Positions 26,901-37,872 of a stretch of 64,000 nt of DNA are shown piece by piece. This stretch comes from an uncultured Bacteroidota bacterium (GTDB lineage: Bacteria > Bacteroidota > Bacteroidia > Flavobacteriales > Flavobacteriaceae). The notes under the pieces are model-generated. The model ran no database searches. It saw only the letters and a program-made list of their open reading frames with translations, and was not told the origin of the DNA. Location: contig CACNIG010000003.1 in assembly GCA_902620455.1 (NCBI GenBank), forward strand, positions 1 to 64,000, written 5' to 3'. The position numbers and the translations under genes were made by a program. The stretch's first letter is position 1; each line of letters opens with the position of its first letter.

Positions 26901-29387
26901 TTATAATGCATCTCCTGTAAACTCAATATCATTAATATCTTCAATATCATCATCATCCTTCATTACCTTAGCAACTGCTGCAATGCTATCACCATCTTTA
27001 ATACTTATAACTTTTACACCTTGTGTTGCTCTTCCCATAACCCTTAAATCCTCAACTTGCATTCTGATTGCAATTCCAGATTTATTTATTATCATTAAAT
27101 CATCGCTATCAGAGACACTTTTTAAAGTCACTAATTTACCAGTTTTTTCTGTAATAGAAATAGTTTTTACCCCTTTACCTCCTCTGTTTGTTAGACGATA
27201 ATCTTCAAGAGATGAACGTTTTCCATATCCATTTTCAGATACAACTAAAATATTAGCGTCCATGTCATTAACAGATATCATCCCCACGACCTCATCTTTT
27301 TTATCTTTAAGCCTTATTCCTCTAACTCCTGAGGCATTTCTTCCCATTGGTCGAGTTTTTCCTTCCTCAAATCGGATAGCTTTACCTGATTTAACGGCAA
27401 GCATTATTTGACTATTACCATTTGTAAGTTTTGCTTCCAATAATTCATCACCATCTTTTACGGTTATTGCATTAATACCATTAGATCTAGGCCTTGAATA
27501 TTGCTCAAGGGATGTCTTTTTAACTTGACCCATTTTTGTTGCCATTATTACATAATGATTGTTGACGTATTCTTCATCTTTTAGATCTTGTGTACATATG
27601 AAGGCTTTAACTCTATCATCTTGTTCTATATTAATAAGATTCTGAATAGCTCTTCCCTTGGAATTTTTAGAACCTTCTGGAATTTCAAAGACTCTCATCC
27701 AAAAACATTTACCTTTTTGAGTAAAGAATAGCATATATTGGTGATTTGTACCAACAAATAAGTCTTCAAGAAAGTCTTCATCTCTTGTTTTAGAGGCTTT
27801 CTGTCCCACTCCACCTCTGTTTTGAGTTTTATATTCAGTTAGAGGAGTTCTCTTAATGTATCCTGCATGAGATATTGTAATTACAACTTTTTCATTGGGA
27901 ATTATATCCTCAACCCTAAAATCACCACCAGCATATTCGATTTCTGATCTTCTTTCATCACCATATTTTTCTTTGATATCAGCAAGCTCCTCTTTGATTA
28001 AGTTCATTCTTTTTGTCTTACTATCTAAAAGGTCTTTATATCCTTTAATTGTTTTCTGTAGATCGTCATACTCTTCTCTTAATTTATTTTGTTCAAGTCC
28101 AGTGAGTTGTCTCAACCTCATTTCAATTATAGCCTTAGCTTGAGTCTCAGAAAGTTTATACTTTTTTTCAAGTTTTTGTCTTGCCTCATCAGCATTTGAA
28201 GATTTTTTAATCAGATCGATCACATCGTCTATATTATCACTAGCTATGATAAGTCCCTCAAGTATATGAGCTCTTTGCTCAGCTTTTTTTAGTTCAAAAT
28301 TTGTTCTTTTAACAACTACATCATGTCTATGTTCAACAAAATGGTGAATTAAGTCTTTAAGATTAAGAAGTTCCGGTCTTCCATTTACAAGAGCTACATT
28401 ATTTACACTAAATGAGGACTGCAAAGGTGTGTATTTATAAAGTTTATTAAGAACTATGTTTGGAATTGCATCTCTTTTAAGAACATAAACAATTCTCATA
28501 CCTTTTCTATCAGACTCGTCCCTTATTGTAGATATTCCTTCAATTTTACCGTCATTGACTAGGTCAGCAGTTTTTTTAATCATGTCTGCCTTATTTACCT
28601 GATATGGAATTTCAGAAACTATGATACATTCTCTATCATTTACATTTTCTATAATAGCCTTGCCTCTCATGACAACTCTTCCCTTCCCAGTATGAAATGC
28701 TTCTTTGACACCATCATAACCATATATAGTTCCACCAGTTGGAAAATCTGGTGCTTTAACATACTTTATAAGCTCATCAATGTTAATGTCGTTATTATCT
28801 ATATATTGCATTATACCATCAATAACTTCAGATAGGTTATGAGGTGGCATATTAGTAGCCATACCTACAGCAATCCCAGATGCACCATTTACTATTAAGG
28901 CAGGTACTCTAGTGGGTAATACTGTAGGCTCCATTATCGTATCATCAAAATTTAATTGAAAGTCAACAGTCTCTTTATCAATATCCGATAATAACTCCTC
29001 AGATATTTTTTGCATTCTCGCCTCGGTGTATCTCATAGCTGCTGGACTATCACCATCCACAGAACCAAAATTACCTTGACCATCAACAAGATTATATCTT
29101 AAGCTCCATTCTTGAGCCATTCTAACCATTGTATCATAAACTGAGCTATCACCATGAGGATGGTACTTTCCCATAACGTCTCCTACTATTCTTGCGGATT
29201 TCTTGTAAGATGATGATGATCTTACTCCCATTTCATTCATTCCAAATAAAACCCTCCTGTGAACAGGTTTTAAACCATCTCTTACATCTGGTAATGCTCT
29301 TGAAACAATTACAGACATCGAATAATCGATGTATGCAGATTTCATTTCATCTTCAATTTTTATTGGGATTAACTTTTCTTTTTCCAT
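26901..29387 (-). CDS. gyrA: DNA gyrase subunit A
   Basis: An 828-residue type II topoisomerase subunit that cuts and rejoins DNA during negative supercoiling. The active-site Tyr120 lies in [11 protein letters not shown]. The quinolone-determining region [17 protein letters not shown] keeps Ser81 and Asp85, so no resistance change is seen. The C-terminal beta-pinwheel has six GyrA-type repeats and a GyrA box, [10 protein letters not shown], that allows DNA wrapping; this supports gyrase rather than ParC. The C-terminal tail is acidic. It is divergent from clpC. Confidence 0.96.
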   Translation of the reverse strand: MEKEKLIPIKIEDEMKSAYIDYSMSVIVSRALPDVRDGLKPVHRRVLFGMNEMGVRSSSSYKKSARIVGDVMGKYHPHGDSSVYDTMVRMAQEWSLRYNLVDGQGNFGSVDGDSPAAMRYTEARMQKISEELLSDIDKETVDFQLNFDDTIMEPTVLPTRVPALIVNGASGIAVGMATNMPPHNLSEVIDGIMQYIDNNDINIDELIKYVKAPDFPTGGTIYGYDGVKEAFHTGKGRVVMRGKAIIENVNDRECIIVSEIPYQVNKADMIKKTADLVNDGKIEGISTIRDESDRKGMRIVYVLKRDAIPNIVLNKLYKYTPLQSSFSVNNVALVNGRPELLNLKDLIHHFVEHRHDVVVKRTNFELKKAEQRAHILEGLIIASDNIDDVIDLIKKSSNADEARQKLEKKYKLSETQAKAIIEMRLRQLTGLEQNKLREEYDDLQKTIKGYKDLLDSKTKRMNLIKEELADIKEKYGDERRSEIEYAGGDFRVEDIIPNEKVVITISHAGYIKRTPLTEYKTQNRGGVGQKASKTRDEDFLEDLFVGTNHQYMLFFTQKGKCFWMRVFEIPEGSKNSKGRAIQNLINIEQDDRVKAFICTQDLKDEEYVNNHYVIMATKMGQVKKTSLEQYSRPRSNGINAITVKDGDELLEAKLTNGNSQIMLAVKSGKAIRFEEGKTRPMGRNASGVRGIRLKDKKDEVVGMISVNDMDANILVVSENGYGKRSSLEDYRLTNRGGKGVKTISITEKTGKLVTLKSVSDSDDLMIINKSGIAIRMQVEDLRVMGRATQGVKVISIKDGDSIAAVAKVMKDDDDIEDINDIEFTGDAL

Positions 29388-29570
29388 AACAGTATATTAT
29401 TGCTAAAATACTTAATCACATAAAATTTTTAAGTGTTTAATCGATACAAAAACTTATTATTTATTAACATTATTAATTGAAAAGTTTTATCATGAAATAA
29501 GCAATTAGTATAAGTATTTTCTTTGTTAATTTATATTAATGATATATTTTAGTCAACTAAATAAAATAAG
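29388..29570. other. Longest non-coding stretch, divergent gyrA/clpC spacer
   Basis: This 183-base AT-rich gap separates the divergent gyrA and clpC starts and must hold both promoters. I find no TAnnTTTG match on either strand, no tRNA-like fold and no open frame of note. Confidence 0.5.
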
Positions 29571-32120
29571 ATGGATGATAATTTTTCTTCAAGAGTAAAA
29601 GATGTTATTTCTTACAGCAAAGAGGAAGCATTAAGGCTTGGACATAAGCAGATTGGAACTGAGCACCTTTTACTTGGTATGTTAAGAGATGGTGGGGGAA
29701 AAGCTATTTCAATATTAAATTCTATAGAAGTTAATTTAGATGAATTAAGAAAAAAAATTGAAATTTTAAATCCTGCAATTATTGATAGCTCATCAATTGG
29801 ACTTAATGAAAAGAAAAACCTTCACCTAACTAGACAAGCTGAAAGGGCTTTAAAAACTACCTTTCTTGAAGCAAAATTATTTCAAAGTACAAATATTAAT
29901 ACAGCTCATCTACTTCTTTGTATTCTAAGGAATGATAATGACCCCATAACAAAGGTTTTACATAAAATGGATATAACATATGACAATGTTAAAGAGAAAT
30001 TCAAATCTATGATAAATGATCCAGGATCTGATGACATTATTGAATACCCAACCTCTTCTTCATTCCCTGATGAGAAAGATGAATCTGAAGAGCCGAAGAA
30101 TCCTTTTTCTTCAAAACAAAAAACAAAATCTTCTTCTAATACAAAAACACCTGTTCTAGATAATTTTGGAAGAGATATGACTGCCTTAGCAGAGTCAAAT
30201 AAACTTGATCCAGTTATAGGGAGGGAAAAGGAAATACAGAGGGTATCTCAAATATTAAGTAGAAGAAAGAAGAATAACCCTCTTTTGATTGGTGAACCAG
30301 GTGTTGGAAAATCTGCTATTGCTGAAGGTCTTGCCTTAAGAATAATTGAAAAAAAAGTCTCTAGAATTTTATACGGAAAAAGAGTTATAACACTAGACCT
30401 TGCAAGCCTTGTTGCTGGTACAAAATATAGAGGTCAATTTGAGGAGAGGATGAAAGCTGTTATGAATGAACTTGAGAAGAACAGAAATATAATCTTATTT
30501 ATTGATGAAATTCATACAATTGTTGGAGCTGGAGGTGCTACAGGAAGTCTTGATGCATCAAATATGTTCAAACCTGCTCTTGCAAGAGGTGAGATTCAGT
30601 GTATCGGGGCTACAACACTTAACGAGTACAGTCAGCACATCGAGAAAGATGGAGCACTTGAAAGAAGATTTCAAAAAATACTAGTTGAAGAAACTAACAA
30701 AGAAGAAACTGTAGAGATACTTAGAAATATAAAAGATAGATACGAATCACATCACAATGTAAATTACACAGATGAAGCACTAGTTGCATGTGTTGAACTT
30801 AGTCAAAGGTATATTACTGATAGGTTCCTACCTGATAAGGCAATTGATGCACTTGATGAGGCTGGCTCAAGAGCTCACATTAACAATATGGATGTTCCTG
30901 AAGAAGTGATTCTAATGGAAAAACAACTTGAAGATGTTAGAGAATTAAAAAATTCTGTTGTAAAGAAACAGAAATATGAGGAAGCAGCTAAACTCCGTGA
31001 TGATGAAAAAAGAGTTGAGAGAAAGCTTGTAGAAGCACAGAATAGATGGCATGAGGACTCAAAGCAAAACAGGGTAACTGTTGATGAAAATGAGATTGCC
31101 GATGTTGTTTCAATGATGACTAATATTCCAGTTAACAAGATTGTCTCAACCGAAAAGAATAAATTATCAAAACTTGAAAAGATAATTAAGGATAAAATTA
31201 TTGGTCAAGATGAAGCTGTGTCAAAAGTTGTAAAGTCAATTCAAAGAAATAGAGCTGGCCTTAACTCTCCGAATAGGCCAATAGGATCATTTATATTTTT
31301 GGGTCAAACTGGAGTAGGTAAGACACAATTAGCCAAAGTATTAGCATCTGAAATCTTTGAATCAGAAGAAAACTTAATTCGAATTGATATGAGTGAATAC
31401 ATGGAGAAATTTTCTGTTTCTAGACTTATAGGCGCACCTCCTGGTTATGTTGGATATGAAGAAGGCGGTCAACTAACTGAGAAAGTTAAGAGAAGACCAT
31501 ACTCAGTTATTCTTTTTGATGAAATTGAAAAAGGTCACCCGGATATTTACAGCATGCTACTCCAAATTTTAGACGATGGTTTCTTGACAGATAGTGTTGG
31601 TAGAAAAATAAACTTTCAAAACACAATTATTATTATGACATCTAACATAGGTGTCAAACAAATAAATGATTTTGGAATTGGTGTAGGTTTTGAGACTAAG
31701 TCATCAATAGACCAGTCCTCTCAAACTGAGCAAAAAGTTATACAAAGAGCTTTAAGAAATACCTTTGCTCCAGAGTTTCTAAACAGAATAGATGATTGTG
31801 TAATTTTTAATTCACTTTCTATAAAAGATATTAATAAGATTGTAAGTATTGAAATTGATAAACTTAAAGAAAGAGTTAAAGGTATAGGTTATGATCTGAC
31901 TATTTCTACCAAAGCAAAAGCATTTATTTGTGATAAAGGTTTTGATAAGAAAAATGGTGCTAGACCTTTAAACAGAATGATCCAGAAATATATTGAGGAT
32001 TTAATTGCAGAAAATCTAGTTGCTGATAAAATAAAGCAAGGTGATAAGCTGTATGTTGATCATAAGTTAGACTCTGAGAATCTTACATTGTTAATTAATA
32101 AAAAAGAGATAGCTTCTTGA
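29571..32120 (+). CDS. clpC: ATP-dependent Clp protease ATP-binding subunit ClpC
   Basis: An 849-residue AAA+ unfoldase that feeds proteins to ClpP. A double Clp_N domain (about 1-145) is followed by a Ser-rich linker, the first AAA domain with Walker A GEPGVGKS at 241-248, a UVR-type coiled coil (KYEEAAKLRDDEKRVERKL, about 465-485), and the second AAA domain with GQTGVGKT and DEIEKGHPDI. The short middle domain with a UVR motif makes it ClpC, not ClpB. Its stop overlaps the thrA TTG start by 4 bases (TTGA), so clpC and the threonine genes are translationally joined. Confidence 0.95.
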   Translation: MDDNFSSRVKDVISYSKEEALRLGHKQIGTEHLLLGMLRDGGGKAISILNSIEVNLDELRKKIEILNPAIIDSSSIGLNEKKNLHLTRQAERALKTTFLEAKLFQSTNINTAHLLLCILRNDNDPITKVLHKMDITYDNVKEKFKSMINDPGSDDIIEYPTSSSFPDEKDESEEPKNPFSSKQKTKSSSNTKTPVLDNFGRDMTALAESNKLDPVIGREKEIQRVSQILSRRKKNNPLLIGEPGVGKSAIAEGLALRIIEKKVSRILYGKRVITLDLASLVAGTKYRGQFEERMKAVMNELEKNRNIILFIDEIHTIVGAGGATGSLDASNMFKPALARGEIQCIGATTLNEYSQHIEKDGALERRFQKILVEETNKEETVEILRNIKDRYESHHNVNYTDEALVACVELSQRYITDRFLPDKAIDALDEAGSRAHINNMDVPEEVILMEKQLEDVRELKNSVVKKQKYEEAAKLRDDEKRVERKLVEAQNRWHEDSKQNRVTVDENEIADVVSMMTNIPVNKIVSTEKNKLSKLEKIIKDKIIGQDEAVSKVVKSIQRNRAGLNSPNRPIGSFIFLGQTGVGKTQLAKVLASEIFESEENLIRIDMSEYMEKFSVSRLIGAPPGYVGYEEGGQLTEKVKRRPYSVILFDEIEKGHPDIYSMLLQILDDGFLTDSVGRKINFQNTIIIMTSNIGVKQINDFGIGVGFETKSSIDQSSQTEQKVIQRALRNTFAPEFLNRIDDCVIFNSLSIKDINKIVSIEIDKLKERVKGIGYDLTISTKAKAFICDKGFDKKNGARPLNRMIQKYIEDLIAENLVADKIKQGDKLYVDHKLDSENLTLLINKKEIAS

Positions 32121-34570
32121 AGGTCTTAAAATTTGGCGGCACTTCAGTCGCTAATTCAGAATCAATATCTAATGTAATTTCAATTTTGAATAATAATCGA
32201 AATGACAATCTACTGATTGTCGTTTCAGCTTTGGGAGGAATAACCAATCTTTTACAAGAATGTCTTAGTCATAAAGGAAAATCAACTGAAAATATTATAA
32301 ATAAAATAGAAGAGAGACATTTAGAGGTCATCAATAATTTATCAGATCTTGATGGTCAAAGCTCTTTAAAAAGTTTTTTAAAAGAAAATTTAAATCTACT
32401 AGAGGATATTCTTGATGCAATTTCAACAATAGATGAAGTAACAAAAAAGACCGTTTCTAAAGTTTTAACATTAGGAGAGTTATTATCTAGTAAAATTATA
32501 TATAAAATACTGGTTCAGAAAGGATTTGATATAAATTATGTAAACTCAAAGGATTTAATTTTTACAAAAGAAGTAAATGAAAATGAAGTCTTAGATGGTG
32601 ACAAATCATCTATCAATATTAAGAATAATCTGGACTTTTCAAATTCAAAAATGATCATTGCACCTGGATATATTTGTTCAGATGAGTCAGGTGAAACATC
32701 AAATCTAGGTAGAGGAGGATCTGATTATACAGCAGCAATATATGCAAAGTATTGTAATGCCAAGTCTTTAGAGATTTGGACAGATGTTAGCGGAGTATAT
32801 AGTGCAAACCCAAAAATTGTGAAAAAAGCATTACCAATTCAATATTTATCATATAAAGAAGCTATGGAGTTATCATTCTTCGGTGCTAAAGTTATTTACT
32901 TCCCTACTCTTCAACCTCTAATTGAAGAGAATATTCCTGTATATATTAAAAATACTTTTGATCAAGATGCAGATGGAACCTGTATTTCAAATTCAACAAA
33001 ATTAGATGAGGATGAGGTAGTAAAAGGAATTAGCCACATAGAAAATATTTCCATAATTAATTTTGAAGGCTCTGGGATGGTTGGAGTACCTGGTTTTTCC
33101 AAAAGATTTTTTGAGTCTTTATCAAATTATAAAATAAATGTTGTTATGATTACTCAAGCCTCATCAGAGTTCTCAATATGTATTGCTGTTAACTCAGATG
33201 ACGCAAAACTTGCCAAACAAGTGATTGATAAGGAATTTGAATTTGAAATATCTCAAAAAAGAATTAACAAAGCTCAAATAGAGAATAATTTATCAAATAT
33301 TGCTATTGTTGGTGATAAGATGAAAAGTAAAAAAGGGATTAGTGGTAAACTTTTTAGTTCATTAGGGCATAACAATATCAATATCAGAGCAATAGCTCAA
33401 GGTGCATCAGAGAGAAATATTTCAATTATAATTGATAAGAAAAATACTAGCAGAGCACTAAACTCTCTTCATGAAACTTTTTTTGAAGATAACCTTAAGG
33501 ATATACATATATTTATAACTGGTGTAGGAAATGTAGGTGGGTATTTAATGGAACAAATTAATGTTCAAAAAAAATTTATTGCCCAAAATTTAAAGTTAAA
33601 TTTAAAAGTTCTGGGAATCTCTAATTCAAAGAGAATGGTTATTTCAGATTCAGAAATTGATCTTAATAATTGGGTTAAACTTTTGGATGAATCAAATTTA
33701 AAAGCAGACTTTAATGTTTTTCAAGATAAAATATTAGAGTTAAATCTCAGAAATAGCTTATTTGTTGATAACACAGCCAGTGAAGTAATACCCTCTACAT
33801 ATAGTAAATATCTTAAAAATGGTGTTGGTATCATAACTTGTAATAAGATTGCAAACTCAGTAGAATACTCTAATTATGAATTATTAAAATCCTTATCAAG
33901 GAATAATAACTCTCCTTTTTTTTATGAAACTAATGTTGGCGCAGCATTACCAGTTATAAGCACCCTTAATAATCTTATAAATTCTGGGGATAAAGTAATA
34001 AAAATAGAGGCTGTGTTATCCGGTACCTTGAACTATATTTTTAATAGCTTCAAAGAACCAGATACTTTCCATGATATTGTTTCAAAAGCTGTTGATTTAG
34101 GATTTACCGAGCCTGATCCTAAAATTGATCTTTGTGGAATTGATGTTGCCAGGAAAATATTAATTCTAGCAAGAGAAAGTGGTTTAAATATAGAGTTCGA
34201 TGAAGTCAAAAAAAACCATTTTTTGCCTGTTAATTCAATAAATACAAAAACTAAAGATGATTTTTTATTATCACTTAAACAAAATAGTGATCATTTTAAT
34301 AAACTTTTAAAAGAAGCTAAAAAAAAGAATTGCAGATTAAAATTTGTAGCAAAACTTAATAAAGGTAAAGCCAGTGTGGGTCTTGAATCTGTTCCTCCTG
34401 ATCATCCTTTCTATAATTTAGTCGGTTCAGATAATATTACTGTATTTTACACTGATAGATATAGTGAATCTCCTCTTGTTGTAAAAGGAGCAGGAGCTGG
34501 TGGTGAGTTTACTGCTTCAGGAGTTTTTGCAGATATCATTAAAGCTAGTCAAGAGAATGGAAAGCATTAA
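32117..34570 (+). CDS. thrA: Bifunctional aspartokinase / homoserine dehydrogenase
   Basis: An 817-residue fusion catalysing the first and third steps from aspartate to threonine and methionine. The aspartokinase domain opens with LKFGGTSVANSE and has GRGGSDYTAAIYA and TDVSGVYSANPK. Two ACT-like regulatory regions cover about 310-450 (MVGVPGFSKRFFESL, GISGKLFSSLGHNNINI). The dehydrogenase starts near residue 464 with TGVGNVGGYL and has FYETNVGAALPVI and LSGTLNYIFN. The start is TTG, overlapping the clpC stop. Threonine feedback inhibition is expected from the ACT parts. No leader or attenuator can fit upstream. Confidence 0.95.
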   Translation: MKVLKFGGTSVANSESISNVISILNNNRNDNLLIVVSALGGITNLLQECLSHKGKSTENIINKIEERHLEVINNLSDLDGQSSLKSFLKENLNLLEDILDAISTIDEVTKKTVSKVLTLGELLSSKIIYKILVQKGFDINYVNSKDLIFTKEVNENEVLDGDKSSINIKNNLDFSNSKMIIAPGYICSDESGETSNLGRGGSDYTAAIYAKYCNAKSLEIWTDVSGVYSANPKIVKKALPIQYLSYKEAMELSFFGAKVIYFPTLQPLIEENIPVYIKNTFDQDADGTCISNSTKLDEDEVVKGISHIENISIINFEGSGMVGVPGFSKRFFESLSNYKINVVMITQASSEFSICIAVNSDDAKLAKQVIDKEFEFEISQKRINKAQIENNLSNIAIVGDKMKSKKGISGKLFSSLGHNNINIRAIAQGASERNISIIIDKKNTSRALNSLHETFFEDNLKDIHIFITGVGNVGGYLMEQINVQKKFIAQNLKLNLKVLGISNSKRMVISDSEIDLNNWVKLLDESNLKADFNVFQDKILELNLRNSLFVDNTASEVIPSTYSKYLKNGVGIITCNKIANSVEYSNYELLKSLSRNNNSPFFYETNVGAALPVISTLNNLINSGDKVIKIEAVLSGTLNYIFNSFKEPDTFHDIVSKAVDLGFTEPDPKIDLCGIDVARKILILARESGLNIEFDEVKKNHFLPVNSINTKTKDDFLLSLKQNSDHFNKLLKEAKKKNCRLKFVAKLNKGKASVGLESVPPDHPFYNLVGSDNITVFYTDRYSESPLVVKGAGAGGEFTASGVFADIIKASQENGKH

Positions 34571-35486
34571 GGTATTTTCCCCAGGTAGTATTACAAATTT
34601 GTCTTGTGGTTATGATATCCTTGGAGTTTGCCTTGAAAGTAGAGGTGATGAAATAAAAGTTTCAAAAACAAATAAGAAAGGCGTGACAATTAAATCAATA
34701 AGTGGTTTTGATTTAACAAAAGATATAAATAAAAATGTGTCAGGAATTGCTGCGCAAGCATTACTTAGTAATATTAGTATAGATTATGGCTTTGAAATAG
34801 AGATAAATAAAGGAATAAAGCCCGGAAGTGGAATAGGAAGTTCAGCCGCAAGCTCAGCTGGAACAGTATTTGCAATTAATCAGCTTCTTAATTCACCATT
34901 TAATCTTCTTGATTTAGTGAAATTTTCAATGGAAGGTGAAAAGTTTGTTAGTGGAGCATATCATGCTGATAATGTTGCACCAATTATTTTTGGGGGGATT
35001 ACTTTAGTTAGAACCATTGATGATTTAGATATAATTCCACTTCCAACCCCAAAAGACCTTGAAGTGGTTATTGTTAGACCAAATATTGAGATAAAGACAG
35101 CAGACTCAAGAAAAGTTGTTAAAAAAAAGGTAAAAATTGAAAAGATGACTCAACAATCTGCCAATTTAGGATCATTTGTAAGCAGCCTATATTCAGAAGA
35201 CTATGATTTAATGTCAAGGTCAGTCATTGATCAAGTTGTTGAACCAGATAGAGCTGTATTAATACCAGAATTTGATAAAGTAAAAATGATATCAAAAGAT
35301 AGTGGCTCAATTGCAGCAGGAATATCAGGTTCAGGCCCATCAATTTTTTCTTTATCAAATAATCGTGTGACTTCCAATAATATACTAGATAAAATTTCTA
35401 ATCATTACAACTCAATGGATATAGATTTTGATGGATTTATATCTAAGGTAAATAGTGGTGGAATTAAAATTATAGAGACTAAGTGA
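34557..35486 (+). CDS. thrB: Homoserine kinase
   Basis: A 309-residue GHMP kinase that phosphorylates homoserine. The N-terminal FSPGSITNLSCGYDILG and the ATP loop KPGSGIGSSAASSAG are diagnostic, with a GHMP C-terminal loop at AAGISGSGPSIFSL. I take ATG 34557 (MESIKVFSPG) and not the longer frame from 34500, because family members start just before the first strand. This gives a 14-base overlap with thrA. The end overlaps thrC by 4 bases (GTGA). Confidence 0.94.
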   Translation: MESIKVFSPGSITNLSCGYDILGVCLESRGDEIKVSKTNKKGVTIKSISGFDLTKDINKNVSGIAAQALLSNISIDYGFEIEINKGIKPGSGIGSSAASSAGTVFAINQLLNSPFNLLDLVKFSMEGEKFVSGAYHADNVAPIIFGGITLVRTIDDLDIIPLPTPKDLEVVIVRPNIEIKTADSRKVVKKKVKIEKMTQQSANLGSFVSSLYSEDYDLMSRSVIDQVVEPDRAVLIPEFDKVKMISKDSGSIAAGISGSGPSIFSLSNNRVTSNNILDKISNHYNSMDIDFDGFISKVNSGGIKIIETK

Positions 35487-36787
35487 AATATTCTAGCCTA
35501 AATCATAATTCATCCCCAACTTCGTTTATGAAAGCAGTTATTAATGGGTTAGCTCCAGACAGAGGTTTATATTTTCCGCAAGAAAAAGTAATTCTTTCAA
35601 AAGAGTTTATTGAATCCATAAAAAATATTGACGATGTTGAGATATGTTATGAAGTCATGAATAAATACGTTGGAGATGAAATCCCAAAACAAAAGTTAAT
35701 TGAGATTATAAAAAATACTATATCATTTAAAATTCCACTTAAAAAAATTGAAGACTCTATATATTCACTTGAGTTATTTCACGGACCCACATTAGCGTTC
35801 AAAGATATTGGTGCAAAATTTATGGCTCAATGTCTTGACTACTTTAAAAGTAGTTATAGCTCAAAAAAAATAACCGTCTTGGTAGCCACATCTGGAGATA
35901 CTGGAGGGGCTGTTGCTAAAGGGTTTAGTGGCACAAAAGATATAGAAGTTTGTATATTATATCCTAAAGGTAAAATTAGTAAAGTTCAAGAGAAACAGAT
36001 AACAACTAACGGAGATTATGTAAAAGCTATTGAGGTTGAAGGAGATTTTGACAAATGTCAATCAATGGTAAAAAAGGCATTTAATGATGAAGAGATTATT
36101 AGAAAAATTGCATTAACATCGGCAAACTCAATTAATGTAGCAAGGTGGCTTCCACAAATGTTTTATTATTTTCTAGCATATAAAAGGATAAATAATAAAA
36201 AGGATAATTTGTTTTCTGTACCTAGTGGAAACTTTGGAAATATATGTGCTGGAATATTGAGTAAATCAATGGGCCTCCCTATTAATCACTTTATAGCATC
36301 TACAAATATTAATGACACTGTTCCAAGATATATTAAAGAAGGCCTTTATGAGCCACATTCCACGAAGAAAACAATATCAAATGCAATGGATGTATCTGAC
36401 CCAAGTAACTTTATAAGAATTCAAAAAATATTTAATAATGATCTACAAAAGTTAAGAAAAAATGTATCTAGCTTTAGTTTTAATGATACTGAGACTGAGG
36501 AAGCAATGAGATTATTATATAATTCTTATGGTTATTTAACTTGTCCACATTCAGCTGTTGGTTACCTTGGATTGAAGAAATATATGGGCATAAATAAAAT
36601 CAGTAATATGAATGGAATTTTTATTTCAACTGCTCATTGTATAAAATTTAAAGATGTAGTTGAGAATAGTATTAATACAAGTATTACATACCCTAAATCA
36701 ATCAATGATATTCTTAATAAAGAAAAAAAGTCATTATCAATAGAGAGCTATTCTGAATTGAAAGATTTTTTACTAAGTAGAGTTTAA
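35483..36787 (+). CDS. thrC: Threonine synthase
   Basis: A 434-residue PLP enzyme converting O-phosphohomoserine to threonine. The PLP lysine sits in GPTLAFKDIGAKF, the phosphate-binding loops are VATSGDTGGAVA and SVPSGNFGNICAG, and the N-terminal signature reads LAPDRGLYFP. The start is GTG, overlapping the thrB stop (GTGA). The enzyme resembles the E. coli-type class. It finishes the threonine pathway encoded by thrA and thrB. gcvT begins 9 bases later. Confidence 0.95.
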   Translation: MKYSSLNHNSSPTSFMKAVINGLAPDRGLYFPQEKVILSKEFIESIKNIDDVEICYEVMNKYVGDEIPKQKLIEIIKNTISFKIPLKKIEDSIYSLELFHGPTLAFKDIGAKFMAQCLDYFKSSYSSKKITVLVATSGDTGGAVAKGFSGTKDIEVCILYPKGKISKVQEKQITTNGDYVKAIEVEGDFDKCQSMVKKAFNDEEIIRKIALTSANSINVARWLPQMFYYFLAYKRINNKKDNLFSVPSGNFGNICAGILSKSMGLPINHFIASTNINDTVPRYIKEGLYEPHSTKKTISNAMDVSDPSNFIRIQKIFNNDLQKLRKNVSSFSFNDTETEEAMRLLYNSYGYLTCPHSAVGYLGLKKYMGINKISNMNGIFISTAHCIKFKDVVENSINTSITYPKSINDILNKEKKSLSIESYSELKDFLLSRV

Positions 36788-36796
36788 TTATTATAA

Positions 36797-37870
36797 ATGA
36801 AAAGAACTGTTCTTTTTGATAGGCATAAAAAGCTCAATGCAAAAATTGTAAATTTTGCTGGATACATGATGCCAATAAGCTACTCCTCTGTTAATGAAGA
36901 ACATATTCATGTAAGAAATAAAGTTGGGATATTTGATGTTTCCCATATGGGTGAATTTGAAATTTCAGGATTAAATTCTCTTGAATTTGTCCAGTATTTA
37001 TGTTCTAATGATATTTCAAAAATTGATGTTGGTAAAGCACAATATAATTGTTTAACTAATGAGTCTGGAGGAATAATTGACGATCTTATAGTATATAGAC
37101 TAGATACTGATAAATTTTTATTGGTAGTTAATGCATCTAACATTTCAAAAAATTGGAAATGGATAACAAGTATTAATGAAAAATTTAATTGTTCAATATC
37201 TAATTTATCAGATGATATTTCACTTCTAGCAATTCAAGGACCAAAGGCAGAATCATTATGTCAAAAACATACGGATAAAAATTTATCAACTTTAAAAAAC
37301 TACTCCTTTTTGATAGGTAAATTTGCCGGAATTGAAGATATATTAATTTCAAAGACAGGATATACTGGATCTGGAGGATATGAAATTTATATTCCAAACA
37401 AAAAAGCTTTAAAAATTTGGGATACTTTATTCTCTAATCATAAATATGATTTAAGACCAATTGGACTTGCTGCTAGAGATACCCTTAGAATTGAGATGGG
37501 GTATTGCTTATATGGCAATGATATTAATGAAGATATTTCACCTATAGAAGCAAATTTAAGATGGATCACTAAGACTGAAACAAAGTTTATAGGTAGTGAT
37601 AAAATTGAGGAACAGATTAAATCTGGGATTAGAAAAAAGCTGATTGGATTTAAGTTAATTCAAAAATCTATTCCACGAAATGGATATGAGATTTATAACT
37701 TAGAAAAAGAATTAATTGGAAGTGTTACATCTGGAACATTTTCACCTATATTAAAAATTGGAATTGGCCTTGCTTATGTTGATGTAAATTATTTGGATAC
37801 TGAAAATATTTATGTCAAGATAAGAGATAAGTTTATAAAGGCTACAATAGTAAATACCCCTTTTATATAG
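36797..37870 (+). CDS. gcvT: Aminomethyltransferase, glycine cleavage T protein
   Basis: A 357-residue T protein that takes the aminomethyl group from lipoylated H protein to tetrahydrofolate, releasing ammonia. Typical blocks are FAGYMMPISYSS, GIFDVSHMGEFEI, SLLAIQGPKA, SKTGYTGSGGYEIY and LAARDTLRIEMGYCLYGND. Length is normal. It lies 9 bases after thrC, so glycine/serine one-carbon metabolism is joined to threonine synthesis here. gcvP and gcvH are not in the window, but the shared dihydrolipoyl dehydrogenase may be the lpdA at 56 kb. Confidence 0.95.
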   Translation: MKRTVLFDRHKKLNAKIVNFAGYMMPISYSSVNEEHIHVRNKVGIFDVSHMGEFEISGLNSLEFVQYLCSNDISKIDVGKAQYNCLTNESGGIIDDLIVYRLDTDKFLLVVNASNISKNWKWITSINEKFNCSISNLSDDISLLAIQGPKAESLCQKHTDKNLSTLKNYSFLIGKFAGIEDILISKTGYTGSGGYEIYIPNKKALKIWDTLFSNHKYDLRPIGLAARDTLRIEMGYCLYGNDINEDISPIEANLRWITKTETKFIGSDKIEEQIKSGIRKKLIGFKLIQKSIPRNGYEIYNLEKELIGSVTSGTFSPILKIGIGLAYVDVNYLDTENIYVKIRDKFIKATIVNTPFI

Positions 37871-37872
37871 TA

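Noticed and set aside
29103-29160. Quinolone-resistance change in gyrA
   Set aside because: Ser81 and Asp85, the usual sites, are unchanged.
30875-31138. Minus-strand open frame inside clpC
   Set aside because: Antisense to the ClpC middle domain; low-complexity Ser/Phe-rich translation.
34500-34556. Longer thrB start
   Set aside because: It would add residues without family counterpart; homoserine kinases start just before the FSPGS strand, matching ATG 34557.
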